From the NCBI GenBank assembly GCA_029907255.1, contig JARYMF010000005.1, forward strand, positions 226,779 through 290,778: a stretch of 64,000 nt of DNA. Direction: 5' to 3'. Within the stretch, counting starts at the first letter, position 1, and each line of letters starts with the position of its first letter. The stretch comes from Armatimonadota bacterium. Its GTDB lineage: Bacteria > Armatimonadota > UBA5829 > DTJY01. The translations under genes and the position numbers were made by a program. This document shows positions 1-9,097 of the stretch, in pieces. The notes beneath the pieces are model-generated. The model was not told where the DNA came from and made no database searches. It saw nothing but the letters and a program-made list of their open reading frames with translations.

Positions 1-2
1 TT

Positions 3-407
3 AGTATTTACCCACTCCTCAGCGAAATCATAGACGGGGCTTTCCACATAAAGACATCTGGAACCAGCTGGCTGCAAGCGGTGAAGGTAATCTCTGAGGT
101 AAACTTGCCGCTATTCCGAGAGCTTTATATGTTGTGTTTAGAAAACCTAGAGGAAAGCAAGAAAGCATACCAAATTTCTGTTGAGCTAAAGTATTTTCCC
201 AAAGAATTACCCAATGATATCCGAGCATTTTTGCAACAGCTAGACGTCCGTCAGCTTTTTCATATCTCATATGGAGCATTATTAGACCAAAAGCGAGAAG
301 AAATATACAAAACGCTTTCTATGCATGAAGAAAAACACTACTCGGAAGTAGCTGAACATATAGAAAGACATCTGAAGACGCTGAAAATAAGGGCTTCAGA
401 GTCCTGA
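3..407 (+). CDS. Probable tagaturonate epimerase (UxaE-like), C-terminal fragment
   Basis: The frame is open from base 3 to the stop at 405-407 and runs off the left edge, so this is the last 134 residues of a longer gene; the GTG at 81 is internal, not a start. Visible motifs are HIKTSGTSWLQA, then FRELY and a C-terminal EEKHYSEVAEHIERHL. From memory these resemble the C-terminus of the bacterial D-tagaturonate epimerase family (UxaE, usually near 480-500 residues), which interconverts tagaturonate and fructuronate in hexuronate catabolism. The neighbouring dehydrogenase and transaldolase-like genes fit a sugar-acid context. The family call rests on remembered motif similarity only; the reading frame itself is secure. 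Confidence 0.55.
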   Translation, partial: SIYPLLSEIIDGAFHIKTSGTSWLQAVKVISEVNLPLFRELYMLCLENLEESKKAYQISVELKYFPKELPNDIRAFLQQLDVRQLFHISYGALLDQKREEIYKTLSMHEEKHYSEVAEHIERHLKTLKIRASES

Positions 408-422
408 CGCTCACTCCCGGGA

Positions 423-2486
423 TTACTTCTCGGCTTCTTCTCGCGCAGCCTTTGCTCGGGCTATGTTCTCAAACCAAAAATTCGTGAACTGCTCGAGGGT
501 TGGCGGAACATAGCAAGTATTAATGTAATCCTCTGGCGCAACCCCCTCTGGGTCAAATGCCTTAACCCAATCAGGCCAGATTCTCGCAAGCACGTGTGAC
601 CGCTTCTCCCAAATCGAACCTGCAGCTGGCGTTCCGTCTGGATTCATTCCTTCGTAAAGCGTCTTCCAAGAGGTTATTTCTAAGCCTCCTGACTTCTGAA
701 TATCAAGCCACATCCGCTGGATATTACCAAAATCAGTCGAGAACGGAACATCTAAGAGATCGGTGTTTTGGTGAAATTTCCGCTTCGAGGCGGTCAATAA
801 TCGCGTGCGCTTCAAGCCGCATTTGTTCTCCAAGTGGATGACTGCCCGCTTTGTCGCAAGCGTCCCTGCATGATCAATTGCATCCTCTTCAGCTTCGGGA
901 TCAAACTCAATGCCAGCTTTGGCAAGCTCGGCTTTAAACTCTTCTGTGTTCAGCGGAGCGTCGGTCAAGGCTTTAACAGCTGCAGGTTTTATCTCCGTCT
1001 TAAACTTCGAATCATCCGGAAGAGCGGCGAGCAGCTTCTCAACTCGATAACATCTAATAGCATCGTTGAATCGGCCAATCATACTTGTGACAACCGACCC
1101 ACCTTGCCCATCATCAACTTTCTCGCCAGTTCTCCGCTCATATTCTGCTAGTCCCTCTTCCACTGCCAAGCTGGAGGCAACCATCTGTGATACGTCATAA
1201 GATAGGGTCATATTGGTAAACATTCGCTCTTTGACAGCATCTGGATACTCCGGGTGGAATCCCGCGTTAAAAGCGCGAACGATGTTTAGCGCCACTTGTG
1301 ATGTACAAGATATCTTGAAATGGTTGTTAGGCTTGCCTATTCTTGGCGCAGCAATGCTTTCATATGGTTCTCCTGCACCTGCCAAAAGGATATCATCGAA
1401 TACTTTCATCCGCTCTCCAAGCCTGGCGTATATCTCGCCACCGGCGTAAGCAAGCTTTTTCTCCTCACAATGCCAATCAGGCCTAAGCTGAAATGCAACA
1501 CGGCCTAGGTTTTTCAATAGGAAGATTGACCTAAGCCCAAGCATTGCATCAACAACAACCCACTCGGTGAAAGCAGTTGCGCCCCAGTCATCAGCCTCTC
1601 CTTTCGCAATTTGCTCGCGGGCTATGATTTTCCGAACTTCCCGCCACTTATTTGGAGAGCGCGTTATAAACTTTGTCGCTTCCTCACCCCATATGTTCCC
1701 TTTGCCGTCGAGATCATCTTCGCCCATTACAGCAATCGCCGGGTTAGTTGTTCCACCAAGGCTTCCGATTTTTCGGCATCGTGCGGCATGCAGCCCATAA
1801 TCGTTGAAGAACTGAGTCTTTGTTTCGCCGTTTTCCCATGCTAGGAAAAGTTTGACATAATAGGTCGAAGGTTGGTACAGCTCTTTAAAGCATTTGAGAA
1901 ACTCTCCTGTCGAAGAATACGGATCTATGCCCGTTCGCTTTTCCCAATCCTTCGCCCACGCTATGAATAGGTTGTCCCCTTTATTGACAGCCAAGTCCTC
2001 GGTTTTGAAGTAATCAAGCACTGCTCTTGCTGCGTTGCTATCTGCCTGCTCCCAATCCTCAAGCAGTCTTGCCGACGCACTGTAACAAGTTGCAACAGTA
2101 GACTCAGGGAGTATTTCTGTGCCATGCAGGTTGGTGTTCTGCAAATTGTGGTGCAGCTCAACAATTGAATTAAGGGAATCAGCAACTCCAAGAAGAAATG
2201 CAATTGAGTTTGCCCGAGTTTCAAGATTTCCACAAGGAAATGCTTCATCCAAAGCCAGCGCAATGGAGGCAAGTCGAGATGGGAAGTCACATGGTTTCGT
2301 GAAGAAAAGGAGTTTTTGGCGAGCGACTTCCACTGCCCAACCTGGCATCATTGGCTTAACCCGTGGGTCTCGCTCGAGAATCAGGTCGACTATCACCTGC
2401 GATGCTTCATCAAGTGAGCCGCCTCCACAACACGAACAACAAGTTCCACCTTTCTTACCTACCAACCCTGAGTCTTGAATGGACAT
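423..2486 (-). CDS. Transaldolase-family protein, long form with N-terminal Cys cluster
   Basis: 687 residues, roughly twice a standard transaldolase. The core resembles the transaldolase barrel: GGTTNPA at 244-250 (compare the family's TTNP), HFKIS with candidate Schiff-base Lys391, NMT at 425-427 and SMIGR at 468-472. The N-terminus carries CCSCCGGG (Cys 16, 17, 19, 20), an unusual tail that could bind metal or be oxidised. The first 230 residues are mostly helical in character and have no recognised domain. The start ATG has AGGAGG upstream, and a near-consensus promoter and a leader hairpin lie behind it. Likely substrate is a sugar phosphate, but the real reaction is unknown. It converges with the uxaE-like gene, with a 15-nt gap. 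Confidence 0.6.
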   Translation of the reverse strand: MSIQDSGLVGKKGGTCCSCCGGGSLDEASQVIVDLILERDPRVKPMMPGWAVEVARQKLLFFTKPCDFPSRLASIALALDEAFPCGNLETRANSIAFLLGVADSLNSIVELHHNLQNTNLHGTEILPESTVATCYSASARLLEDWEQADSNAARAVLDYFKTEDLAVNKGDNLFIAWAKDWEKRTGIDPYSSTGEFLKCFKELYQPSTYYVKLFLAWENGETKTQFFNDYGLHAARCRKIGSLGGTTNPAIAVMGEDDLDGKGNIWGEEATKFITRSPNKWREVRKIIAREQIAKGEADDWGATAFTEWVVVDAMLGLRSIFLLKNLGRVAFQLRPDWHCEEKKLAYAGGEIYARLGERMKVFDDILLAGAGEPYESIAAPRIGKPNNHFKISCTSQVALNIVRAFNAGFHPEYPDAVKERMFTNMTLSYDVSQMVASSLAVEEGLAEYERRTGEKVDDGQGGSVVTSMIGRFNDAIRCYRVEKLLAALPDDSKFKTEIKPAAVKALTDAPLNTEEFKAELAKAGIEFDPEAEEDAIDHAGTLATKRAVIHLENKCGLKRTRLLTASKRKFHQNTDLLDVPFSTDFGNIQRMWLDIQKSGGLEITSWKTLYEGMNPDGTPAAGSIWEKRSHVLARIWPDWVKAFDPEGVAPEDYINTCYVPPTLEQFTNFWFENIARAKAAREEAEK

Positions 2487-2539
2487 AAAGAGTTCCTCCT
2501 AAAGCAGTCTTGGTTCGTTTGAAAAATGGACAAATTTGA

Positions 2540-2578
2540 GCGGCAGCACCTTCACCATATGGTTTCTAGGTCTGCCGC
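2540..2578 (-). promoter_or_regulatory. Leader hairpin of the transaldolase-like gene
   Basis: GCGGCAG (2540-2546) pairs with CTGCCGC (2572-2578), and a nested palindrome ACCATATGGT sits in the loop. It lies just downstream of the predicted start of transcription and about 50 nt before the start codon. There is no T tract, so it may be an mRNA-stability or regulatory hairpin rather than a terminator. Confidence 0.45.
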
Positions 2579-2585
2579 CCTTAAA

Positions 2586-2615
2586 AGTATACTCAGCAAT
2601 GGTTTAAAGTGTCAA
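2586..2615 (-). promoter_or_regulatory. Sigma-70-type promoter of the transaldolase-like gene
   Basis: On the minus strand, TTGACA (2610-2615) is followed after 18 nt by TATACT (2586-2591). Predicted transcript start is near 2579, giving a leader of about 90 nt. Confidence 0.7.
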
Positions 2616-2766
2616 CTTCGAGAAATATTTAATCACAGAAACCATTATTTCACCTAAAAAGCTTCAAATTTTTCCCTTCCCCCAAACAAAAGGTTATGAA
2701 AGCATCTCTGGCGAAATGGTCGTAAGGTACACAAACTGCACCAAGCAATTTTAAGGAGGAATTTGA

Positions 2767-3834
2767 ATGAAGGCAGTTGTGCTAAAAGAGAAGGAACGCC
2801 TTGTGGTTGAGGACGTTCCTAAACCAAAGCCTGGCAGAGATGAGGTATTGGTGCGGGTAACCGACTGTGGAATATGCGGAAGCGATATCCGCTACTTTCA
2901 CGGCGAGAATCCATGGTCACAGCACACTCTTGGCGAAACTAGGGCCAATCCGCCAAACATAATCCCTGGCCACGAGGTCTCTGGCGTAGTCGAAGAGGTT
3001 GGAGAAAATGCCGATAGGTCCCTAATTGGCAAAAACGTTGCTGTTTTGTGCTTTAAGGCATGCGAAACTTGCTGGTGGTGTCGCAGAGGGGAGCGTGAGC
3101 TTTGTCCCAACACGAAGCATCTCGGTCATGGCGCTGGGTGGGGCGATATGAACTACTACTACGGTGGTATGGCGGAATATGTTCCTGTCTGGGCTACCCA
3201 TGTATTCCCCCTACCAAACCACATCTCCAACAGTGAGGCAACCTTATTAGACGCCCTTGGGGTTGCCGTTCATGCAGTTGAACTTGCAAAACCAATTGCC
3301 GCAGAAACTTGTCTCGTAATGGGCACAGGAGTAATCGGCCTTCTGGCAATTCAGGTGCTAAGGGCTTATGGCGCGACAGAAATCATATGCGCCGATATTG
3401 ACGCTCGGCATCTCGAACTTGGCAAAATGCTTGGTGCCGATGAAGCCATTAATGTGCGAACTCAACGCTTACATGATGTAATCATGCACACCACCGAAGG
3501 GATTGGAGTGCGCATAATTATAGATACAGTAGGGCGTCCACTGGATGAGATGCTTCCAATCCTTGCACGTGGTGGGCGAATGATAGAACTAGCTGTTCAT
3601 GACCGAAATGAGAATTTCAACCGTTTATTCACCGCGGGCCAAAGGATGATTATGACTTCTGCAAACTTCAAATATGAAGAGTGGCCGATTGCCCTTGAGC
3701 TTCTCTATAGTGGACGCATTCAAACAAAACCGCTCATTACGCATCGTTTTCCAATAGAGCAGGCAGACGAGGCATTCAAAATTGCCGACAAAAAAGAAGA
3801 ATCTGGGGCAATAAAGGTAATTATTAATCCATAA
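2767..3834 (+). CDS. Zinc-dependent alcohol/polyol dehydrogenase (MDR family)
   Basis: 355 residues, normal for the medium-chain dehydrogenase family that oxidises sugar alcohols, threonine or similar substrates with NAD(P). The catalytic-zinc ligands are visible as Cys37 in CGICGSD and His69-Glu70 in GHE. The structural-zinc site is Cys99, Cys102, Cys105 and Cys113. A Rossmann glycine motif (GTGVIG) follows near residue 190. The start ATG has AAGGAGG 7 nt upstream. The region around residues 120-150 is rich in Tyr and Gly, as in sorbitol- or threonine-dehydrogenase relatives. Substrate cannot be read from sequence; the sugar-acid neighbours favour a sugar or polyol. Confidence 0.9.
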   Translation: MKAVVLKEKERLVVEDVPKPKPGRDEVLVRVTDCGICGSDIRYFHGENPWSQHTLGETRANPPNIIPGHEVSGVVEEVGENADRSLIGKNVAVLCFKACETCWWCRRGERELCPNTKHLGHGAGWGDMNYYYGGMAEYVPVWATHVFPLPNHISNSEATLLDALGVAVHAVELAKPIAAETCLVMGTGVIGLLAIQVLRAYGATEIICADIDARHLELGKMLGADEAINVRTQRLHDVIMHTTEGIGVRIIIDTVGRPLDEMLPILARGGRMIELAVHDRNENFNRLFTAGQRMIMTSANFKYEEWPIALELLYSGRIQTKPLITHRFPIEQADEAFKIADKKEESGAIKVIINP

Positions 3835-3849
3835 CCTAAATTGCCTCTA

Positions 3850-3878
3850 AGTGAACAGTTTCATTGGTCACTGTTTTT
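3850..3878 (+). terminator. Possible terminator after the zinc dehydrogenase
   Basis: AGTGA (3850-3854) can pair with TCACT (3868-3872), followed by GTTTTT. The stem is short; an alternative AACAG/CTGTT pairing exists. It lies between convergent genes. Confidence 0.4.
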
Positions 3879-3987
3879 GACGTGCTGGTATCGAAAAATG
3901 CTCAGTTTTAGCCTTTCGAAATTGACTTTGGCAAGGAATATGGAGTTAAGAGCCTGCAATCATTAATAAAAATGTATCCGCGTCCGG

Positions 3988-6180
3988 TCAGTATTTAGAA
4001 GCAAGCAATCTAACTAAATTCTGCCTCGCACGATCAGCAACAGTTGGGTCGTTTGGAGAATCGAGGACGGATTTCACCGTGCTAGAGATTACTGTCTTAT
4101 CCACGCCAGCTTTTCGACATAACTCAAGAAGCGCATAGTCTTCGATGCCTCGCCGCCAGGCCTCCCAGCGCCGCCCAGTTATTACGCAACCATCTCCATA
4201 ATAGAAAAGCGATGGGTCATAGGCAGCTTTAGTTTGGTGCCGGTTCCATGGATCGCCGTAGTGCTGAGTTGCAGTCCAGTAGCCGAATATACCATTTAGC
4301 CCTTGCGAGTAAGCCCACCAGAATTTCCAAAGGTAATGGCTGTATGAATCCTGAGCTTTTTCGTTTGCTCCCTCACTATAAAAATAGAACCCTACTGGCT
4401 CGCCTGTAGCTTTTATATAGTCTATCTGGTCTTTAGCTGATGCCGAGTTTAACGACTTAAAGTGAGGAATCCACCAATCTACGTACTTATCTGCCACTTT
4501 AACCTCGGCCAGATTTGAACCAACTGTGTCTTCGACAATTTGAACTTTGGGATCAACCTCTTTAACCAAGCGAGCAATTGTCACAAAACGGTTGTCAATA
4601 GACTCATCCAATGGATTGACAACATAGTCATCATATGAGAGCCCTAGCTTTGCAAGCTCCGCAATCATCTCGCTAATTATCTTTTTGAAAGCGACACACC
4701 AGCCAGGCGAGCCAAATCGCCCGTTGAACATTGGCCGCTCGGAATATTTCTCCCAGATATCCAAATTAATATAAAGCTTCCTACCAGGCTTCCAAACGAG
4801 CTCCACCTGTCGCCGGAACTTCCCCCAATCCACTGGTTCAAGGAATTCTCCGCTATCGCTCGCCTTTGGTCTAGGCATATAATGGAGGCCAGAAATCATG
4901 AAAACACGAATGCCATGGTCCACCATTGTCTCGATATACTCCTTCTCAAGGCCAAGGCGGACAGCATCGCCCAGAAAATCCCACGTAAAAGCTAGTGGAT
5001 GCGGCATTTCAATTTGGGCGGAGACAACATGGATGTTGAATTTTACCCGTTTATCCGCCTTTGAAGCTGTCAACGGACTAATAATAAGCTCGCCTTCAAA
5101 TTCCCCACCTTTTACGCCCTTGATATTCAACCATACTTGGCGGGTCTCACCTGGCGGAATGATAATCTGTCCAATGGGGTCGGGAGGCACAAGGGCATCA
5201 GGAAAAGGACGGCCATCTGCGGTTCTAACGAAGGTAGGAATCAGAATCTCCACCATCACGCCTTCGAAGCCTTCAAGGATAAGGCGTGCCGCCAATGTCT
5301 CATCAGTAAAATTGCTAACCATCAAAGCCTTTGACTCAGTCTGTCCAGCTAGGACAAAGACATCAATTGAAGCAGTATCCCTCACTACGCTAGAGGTGTC
5401 TTCATTAGCTGAAAAATGCCTCCACGGGGTGGTCTCCCACACTAGATATTCGCAAGTCTTACTAGATTGGATTCTCTTTTCTTGTTTTGCCAGCTCGATG
5501 CCATCCGCCCCAAGGGAGCCAAACAAAATTTTGCCGAAATATCCTGGAGCATCGAACCCTCCCATTGTGGGCAACCAACATGAAAGCTCTTTGGACGGCT
5601 GCTCCTCACGACAAAAGTTTCCATACCAAAAAGCACCCGGCTTGGGCGGCATGCTCAATCCTAGTTCACTGAAAGGAATCTTTATCTCAGCTTTCCACAG
5701 CCTGTCGAATACACAAACCTTTGCCTCCCAACGGGGGTTCCAAATATGCGGATTGTTTCCAATCGCATCATATTGGGTACCGCACACATTGAGAATGAAA
5801 TGCAAATAACTCAGCCGGTCGCCTTTTATATCAAGGAACACCTCAACGCAATCGTCGTTCCATAAGTTTCCATCACGCTCTTTCACCAATGCTTTCACGG
5901 CTTTCATATTTGTTTCGTTGCACGTGAAGGCAATATAAAGCGCTTTGTCGTCAAAAAGGAGTCGGACCTCGGTTTGATTTTTAATATCTCCCTCCCCCAA
6001 ATAATGCTTAAACGAAGAAATCTTCCCCGCCCGTGCCCAAGCTGGCTCGCTAAGTCGTCCGTCAATTTTTATCTGAGATTTCATGCGTGGAACAACAACT
6101 TCTTTGCCTACTGCTCCACGTGATGGAATGCCTTCGGCAAATAGGAAGCCTAGAAGTAAAAAGACCGCGATTTGTCTCAT
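3988..6180 (-). CDS. Secreted DUF4091 (GH123-like) protein with CBM9-like N-terminal domain
   Basis: 730 residues with a signal peptide (hydrophobic residues about 5-22). Residues about 30-210 resemble the family 9 carbohydrate-binding fold: IDGRLSEPAWARA, a surface pattern DDKALYIAFTCNE, and FSELGL. The centre is a beta-sandwich-like stretch. The C-terminal 350 residues match the DUF4091/GH123 catalytic type: WDFLGDAVR, LDESID, a Trp-rich FGYWTATQ and a terminal RRWEAWRRGIEDYALL signature. GH123 enzymes act on N-acetylgalactosaminides using substrate-assisted catalysis; whether this relative keeps that activity is unknown. The protein is probably periplasmic or extracellular. The gene is alone, facing the dehydrogenase and followed upstream by the isomerase-like gene in the same direction. 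Confidence 0.75.
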   Translation of the reverse strand: MRQIAVFLLLGFLFAEGIPSRGAVGKEVVVPRMKSQIKIDGRLSEPAWARAGKISSFKHYLGEGDIKNQTEVRLLFDDKALYIAFTCNETNMKAVKALVKERDGNLWNDDCVEVFLDIKGDRLSYLHFILNVCGTQYDAIGNNPHIWNPRWEAKVCVFDRLWKAEIKIPFSELGLSMPPKPGAFWYGNFCREEQPSKELSCWLPTMGGFDAPGYFGKILFGSLGADGIELAKQEKRIQSSKTCEYLVWETTPWRHFSANEDTSSVVRDTASIDVFVLAGQTESKALMVSNFTDETLAARLILEGFEGVMVEILIPTFVRTADGRPFPDALVPPDPIGQIIIPPGETRQVWLNIKGVKGGEFEGELIISPLTASKADKRVKFNIHVVSAQIEMPHPLAFTWDFLGDAVRLGLEKEYIETMVDHGIRVFMISGLHYMPRPKASDSGEFLEPVDWGKFRRQVELVWKPGRKLYINLDIWEKYSERPMFNGRFGSPGWCVAFKKIISEMIAELAKLGLSYDDYVVNPLDESIDNRFVTIARLVKEVDPKVQIVEDTVGSNLAEVKVADKYVDWWIPHFKSLNSASAKDQIDYIKATGEPVGFYFYSEGANEKAQDSYSHYLWKFWWAYSQGLNGIFGYWTATQHYGDPWNRHQTKAAYDPSLFYYGDGCVITGRRWEAWRRGIEDYALLELCRKAGVDKTVISSTVKSVLDSPNDPTVADRARQNLVRLLASKY

Positions 6181-6320
6181 GGATAATCCTTTTGCGATAG
6201 CTCGACTGAAAGGAATTGAAAACTCTTAACTTTCCTCCAGGGAGCTATAGAAAATTATTTGATAGGCTATCTAATTTATTTAATACTCAATGCCAGTCAC
6301 CAACTTCGCGGAGCAAGTTC

Positions 6321-7130
6321 CTACCATAACATCAGGCTTTCCCGCAGTAATCCAAGAGACTGCACCGATTCTAGCAAAGGCGAATATTCGAGGCCAAAGT
6401 AGCCAGTGTATCCCAGCGAATCAATTTCAGCGATTATGTCATGGTAGTTCAGCTCACCAGAGGTAAGCTCGTGCCTGCCAGGAACACCTGCTGAGTGAAA
6501 GTGACCAATGATATCGATATACTTGCGAATTGTAGAAATTATGTTTCCTTCCATGATTTGCATGTGGTAGATATCGTAGAGTAGCTTCACATTTGGACTG
6601 CCAACCGCTTTGACAATCTCTGCTCCAAGAGCGCTCGAGTCCAAGAAATATCCGGGATGGTTTACTAATGAGTTTAGAGGTTCAAGTAAGAGAGTAATGC
6701 CTCCATTCTCAGCAATGGGTGCCGCCTCTTTGAGGGTATCAATAATAGTTTGTACTTGCTCCTCTTTTGATTTTCCTGGCTGGCAATTGCCAGCACACGT
6801 GATAATCATTCGGCAATTTACAATCTTAGCAAGTTCGACCACCCGCTCCAAACGCTTTAGATACACATCGCGTTCTTCAGGGTTTATCAGGCTTCCTCCG
6901 ATGCTTCCATCCGGAGAATTGATTACGAAAGCTGCAACTGATACGCCAACCTTTGCACATGCATTAGCAATATCCCCAAATGCCTTCTCCTCAGCCGCTT
7001 TGTTATTATTGTTCTGCCCAGCAAACCAAAACTCTACTGCGGGATATCCGAGCTTTGCAGCCTGGTTTATTCTTTCCAAAAAAGGGAATTCGGTTAGTAA
7101 CTTCTCTATACAGACGCTTGGTGTGGCCAT
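6321..7130 (-). CDS. Hydroxypyruvate isomerase-like TIM-barrel protein
   Basis: 269 residues, typical of the xylose-isomerase-like/AP endonuclease 2 barrel used by hydroxypyruvate isomerases and sugar epimerases. Evidence is LGYPAVEFWFAG near the start, LLLEPLN in the middle (metal-ligand Glu), YDIYHMQ with Asp/His ligands, and a terminal YTGYFGLEYSP with a Glu ligand. No signal peptide, so cytoplasmic. AGGAGG stands 8 nt before the ATG. It is transcribed toward the DUF4091 gene with a 140-nt gap, so co-transcription is possible. Exact substrate is not determinable. Confidence 0.82.
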   Translation of the reverse strand: MATPSVCIEKLLTEFPFLERINQAAKLGYPAVEFWFAGQNNNNKAAEEKAFGDIANACAKVGVSVAAFVINSPDGSIGGSLINPEERDVYLKRLERVVELAKIVNCRMIITCAGNCQPGKSKEEQVQTIIDTLKEAAPIAENGGITLLLEPLNSLVNHPGYFLDSSALGAEIVKAVGSPNVKLLYDIYHMQIMEGNIISTIRKYIDIIGHFHSAGVPGRHELTSGELNYHDIIAEIDSLGYTGYFGLEYSPLLESVQSLGLLRESLMLW

Positions 7131-7256
7131 TTGGGAACCTCCTGAAGAGCTGTAATCGTATACATGATAACTGCCGACAAAGCGATTTGCAAGCGTTTTG
7201 CAGTTTTTTAGAAGAGAGATTGAAGTTTCTAAGGGGAGAAGAGTCCAAAACCTCCC

Positions 7257-7436
7257 CTATTCGCGAAGCTTTGAGATAAATCCAAACAAGGAAATGACAG
7301 TAGCAGCAATTGCAACAGCTACAATGGTTTCAAAGTAGATTGTTCTAGGCCAATTGAACAATCTCTGGAGGCTTAGTATTATAACTGCACTGGCAGCCGA
7401 GATTATGACTAAATAGAACCAACGCATGCTTGCCAT
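7257..7436 (-). CDS. Small two-helix membrane protein
   Basis: A 59-residue frame from ATG at 7436 to TAG at 7257. It starts MASMRWFYLVIISAASA and has two strongly hydrophobic stretches (about residues 6-22 and 35-54) separated by a short polar link NWPR, ending KLRE. Length and composition fit a two-helix inner-membrane protein. The ribosome site is weak (GGGAATGG region). It fills most of an otherwise empty gap of 427 nt between the isomerase-like gene and xseB, and points the same way as both. Function unknown. Confidence 0.45.
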   Translation of the reverse strand: MASMRWFYLVIISAASAVIILSLQRLFNWPRTIYFETIVAVAIAATVISLFGFISKLRE

Positions 7437-7557
7437 GAATATACCATTCCCAAACTACAAGTAGCCTCGACTAGCTACTTACCAAAGTGGAGTAAGGCAA
7501 TTAATCATTAATATACCAAACCTTTAAATAATCGGGCAAGCATAAAATTCCTCATCT

Positions 7558-7788
7558 CTAGACATTGAAGGGCTCTTCAACCATTGTGCCATCGGATTTC
7601 TTCACCAGTGCTTCAATGCGTCCCTGGGCTTCCGTAAGCTGTCTTGAGCATTCGCGAGCAAGCTTGATTCCCTCTTCAAACAGCTCAAGCGATTCGCTTA
7701 GTGGAAGTTCTCCTTGCTCCAGCTGCTTAACTATCTCTTCAAGCCGCTTAATGGCGGCCTCGAAGCTTATCTCATTGCCTTCAGCCAT
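7558..7788 (-). CDS. xseB: Exodeoxyribonuclease VII small subunit
   Basis: About 76 residues from the ATG at 7788. A longer frame reaches 7869, but that extension lies inside xseA; the 7788 start gives the normal family length and the expected opening ISFEAAIKRLEEIVKQLE. The core motif GELPLSESLELFEEGIKLA is the hallmark of XseB, a small coiled helical hairpin that binds XseA. Start and xseA stop overlap as ATGGCTGA, a layout expected for translational coupling. The complex degrades single-stranded DNA in both directions to short oligonucleotides. Confidence 0.93.
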   Translation of the reverse strand: MAEGNEISFEAAIKRLEEIVKQLEQGELPLSESLELFEEGIKLARECSRQLTEAQGRIEALVKKSDGTMVEEPFNV

Positions 7789-8992
7789 CCTCGCCCCATC
7801 CTTCCTTAATTTCTTTAATCTCTGAAACCAACCGCCCATCCGAAATAAGAGTTTCCGTGCTATCTCCAACCTCTACGTCTGATATTTTCTTAACCAGCTG
7901 CCCATCATGTCTGACTATCGCATATCCTCTCGATAACACTTGAAGCGGACTAAGCGCATGAAGTTTTGCCGTTACCTCACCTAGTCGTGCACTACAATTG
8001 CTGATTTGCCGGTCGAGGCTGTTTGCGAGCCGCATTGTTAGCGTATCCAAAGCTTGCCAGCGCTCCTGAACTAATACCTCGGGATGTGCGAAAACCCGTG
8101 ACTTCATCATCATGTTAAAGCAAGCTTTTTTATTCATTATTAGAGCGGTAATAGCAGATTTCATTGCATCACTAAGCGTCGAGATTCTCGACAATATTTC
8201 GTCCTTATCAGGCACAACAAGTTCAGCAGCAGCCGAGGGAGTTGGCGCACGCAAATCAGCGGCGAAATCGGCAAGTGTAAAATCTGTCTCATGTCCGATT
8301 GCAGATACAACGGGCTTTTGACAAGCGCATATTGCACGGACTACACTCTCCGAATTGAAGGTCCACAAGTCTTCTATCGAGCCACCTCCGCGGCCAATAA
8401 TAATGACGTCAACATCTGGTATGCTTTCTGCGAGCTTTAGCGAATCTACAACGCTAGCTTGCGAGTCTTCTCCTTGCATAAGCGTTGGGATAAGGATAAT
8501 GTTAATACACGGCAGTCGCCTGACAGCAATGGTAAGCATGTCTTGCAGGGCGGCACCCGTAGGCGACGTAATTAGCGCAATACGCCGCGGGAATTCGGGC
8601 AGTTGCTTTTTTCTGCTCTTGTCGAAAAGACCCTCTGCCTGGAGCCTCGCTTTTAACTGTTCGTATGCTGTAAATAACGCCCCTATGCCGTCAGGAGTGA
8701 CCTCGCTGACCACAAGCTCGTACTGGCCTTGCTTCTCATAAACCGTCACTCTGCCATGGAGTATGACACTCATGCCATCGGCCAGGTTGAACTGCATGCC
8801 ACTAGTAGAGTTCCGCCAGATTACACACCTAATTAGTGCATTTTCATCCTTAAGAGAGAAATATATATGGCCAGAGGTATGTTCTTTAAGGTTGCTAACT
8901 TCGCCACGGACCCAAACGTCCGCAAATAAGTCTTCAGCCTCAATCACCGCTCGGATACAACGGGTTAGCTCTGTGACGGTGAGAATGCTCAT
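7781..8992 (-). CDS. xseA: Exodeoxyribonuclease VII large subunit
   Basis: About 403 residues from the ATG at 8992 (MSILTVTELTRC). The N-terminal OB domain shows VWVRGEVSNLK and GHIYFSLKD; the catalytic XseA region shows ALITSPTGAALQDM, IIIGRGGGSIEDLW and AIGHETDFTLAD; a coiled region and the C-terminal LSRGYAI motif follow. The open frame reaches a TTG at 9097, but a near-consensus promoter overlaps that site, so the first 20 codons would not be transcribed from it. An intermediate TTG at 9037 with GGAGAG upstream is a second possible start. It is coupled to xseB downstream. Confidence 0.92.
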   Translation of the reverse strand: MSILTVTELTRCIRAVIEAEDLFADVWVRGEVSNLKEHTSGHIYFSLKDENALIRCVIWRNSTSGMQFNLADGMSVILHGRVTVYEKQGQYELVVSEVTPDGIGALFTAYEQLKARLQAEGLFDKSRKKQLPEFPRRIALITSPTGAALQDMLTIAVRRLPCINIILIPTLMQGEDSQASVVDSLKLAESIPDVDVIIIGRGGGSIEDLWTFNSESVVRAICACQKPVVSAIGHETDFTLADFAADLRAPTPSAAAELVVPDKDEILSRISTLSDAMKSAITALIMNKKACFNMMMKSRVFAHPEVLVQERWQALDTLTMRLANSLDRQISNCSARLGEVTAKLHALSPLQVLSRGYAIVRHDGQLVKKISDVEVGDSTETLISDGRLVSEIKEIKEGWGEDG

Positions 8993-9068
8993 CCCTTGTG
9001 GTGCTTTCGGTTGATTTTCAGGGAATACTTCAAACAATCTACAGGCTCTCCGTGTGTATTCTTCTGTC

Positions 9069-9097
9069 AGTATAAATGGCTGGCTATTCTTGGTCAA
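9069..9097 (-). promoter_or_regulatory. Promoter of xseA-xseB
   Basis: Minus strand: TTGACC (9092-9097), 17-nt spacer, TATACT (9069-9074). It covers the most upstream possible start codon of xseA and therefore argues for a shorter XseA. Confidence 0.65.

Noticed and set aside
28..279. 83-codon minus-strand ORF at the left edge
   Set aside because: Shadow of the plus-strand epimerase-like frame, which is open to the window edge and carries family motifs.
4898..5809. 303-codon plus-strand ORF
   Set aside because: Antisense to the DUF4091 gene, whose frame has recognisable domains and a signal peptide.
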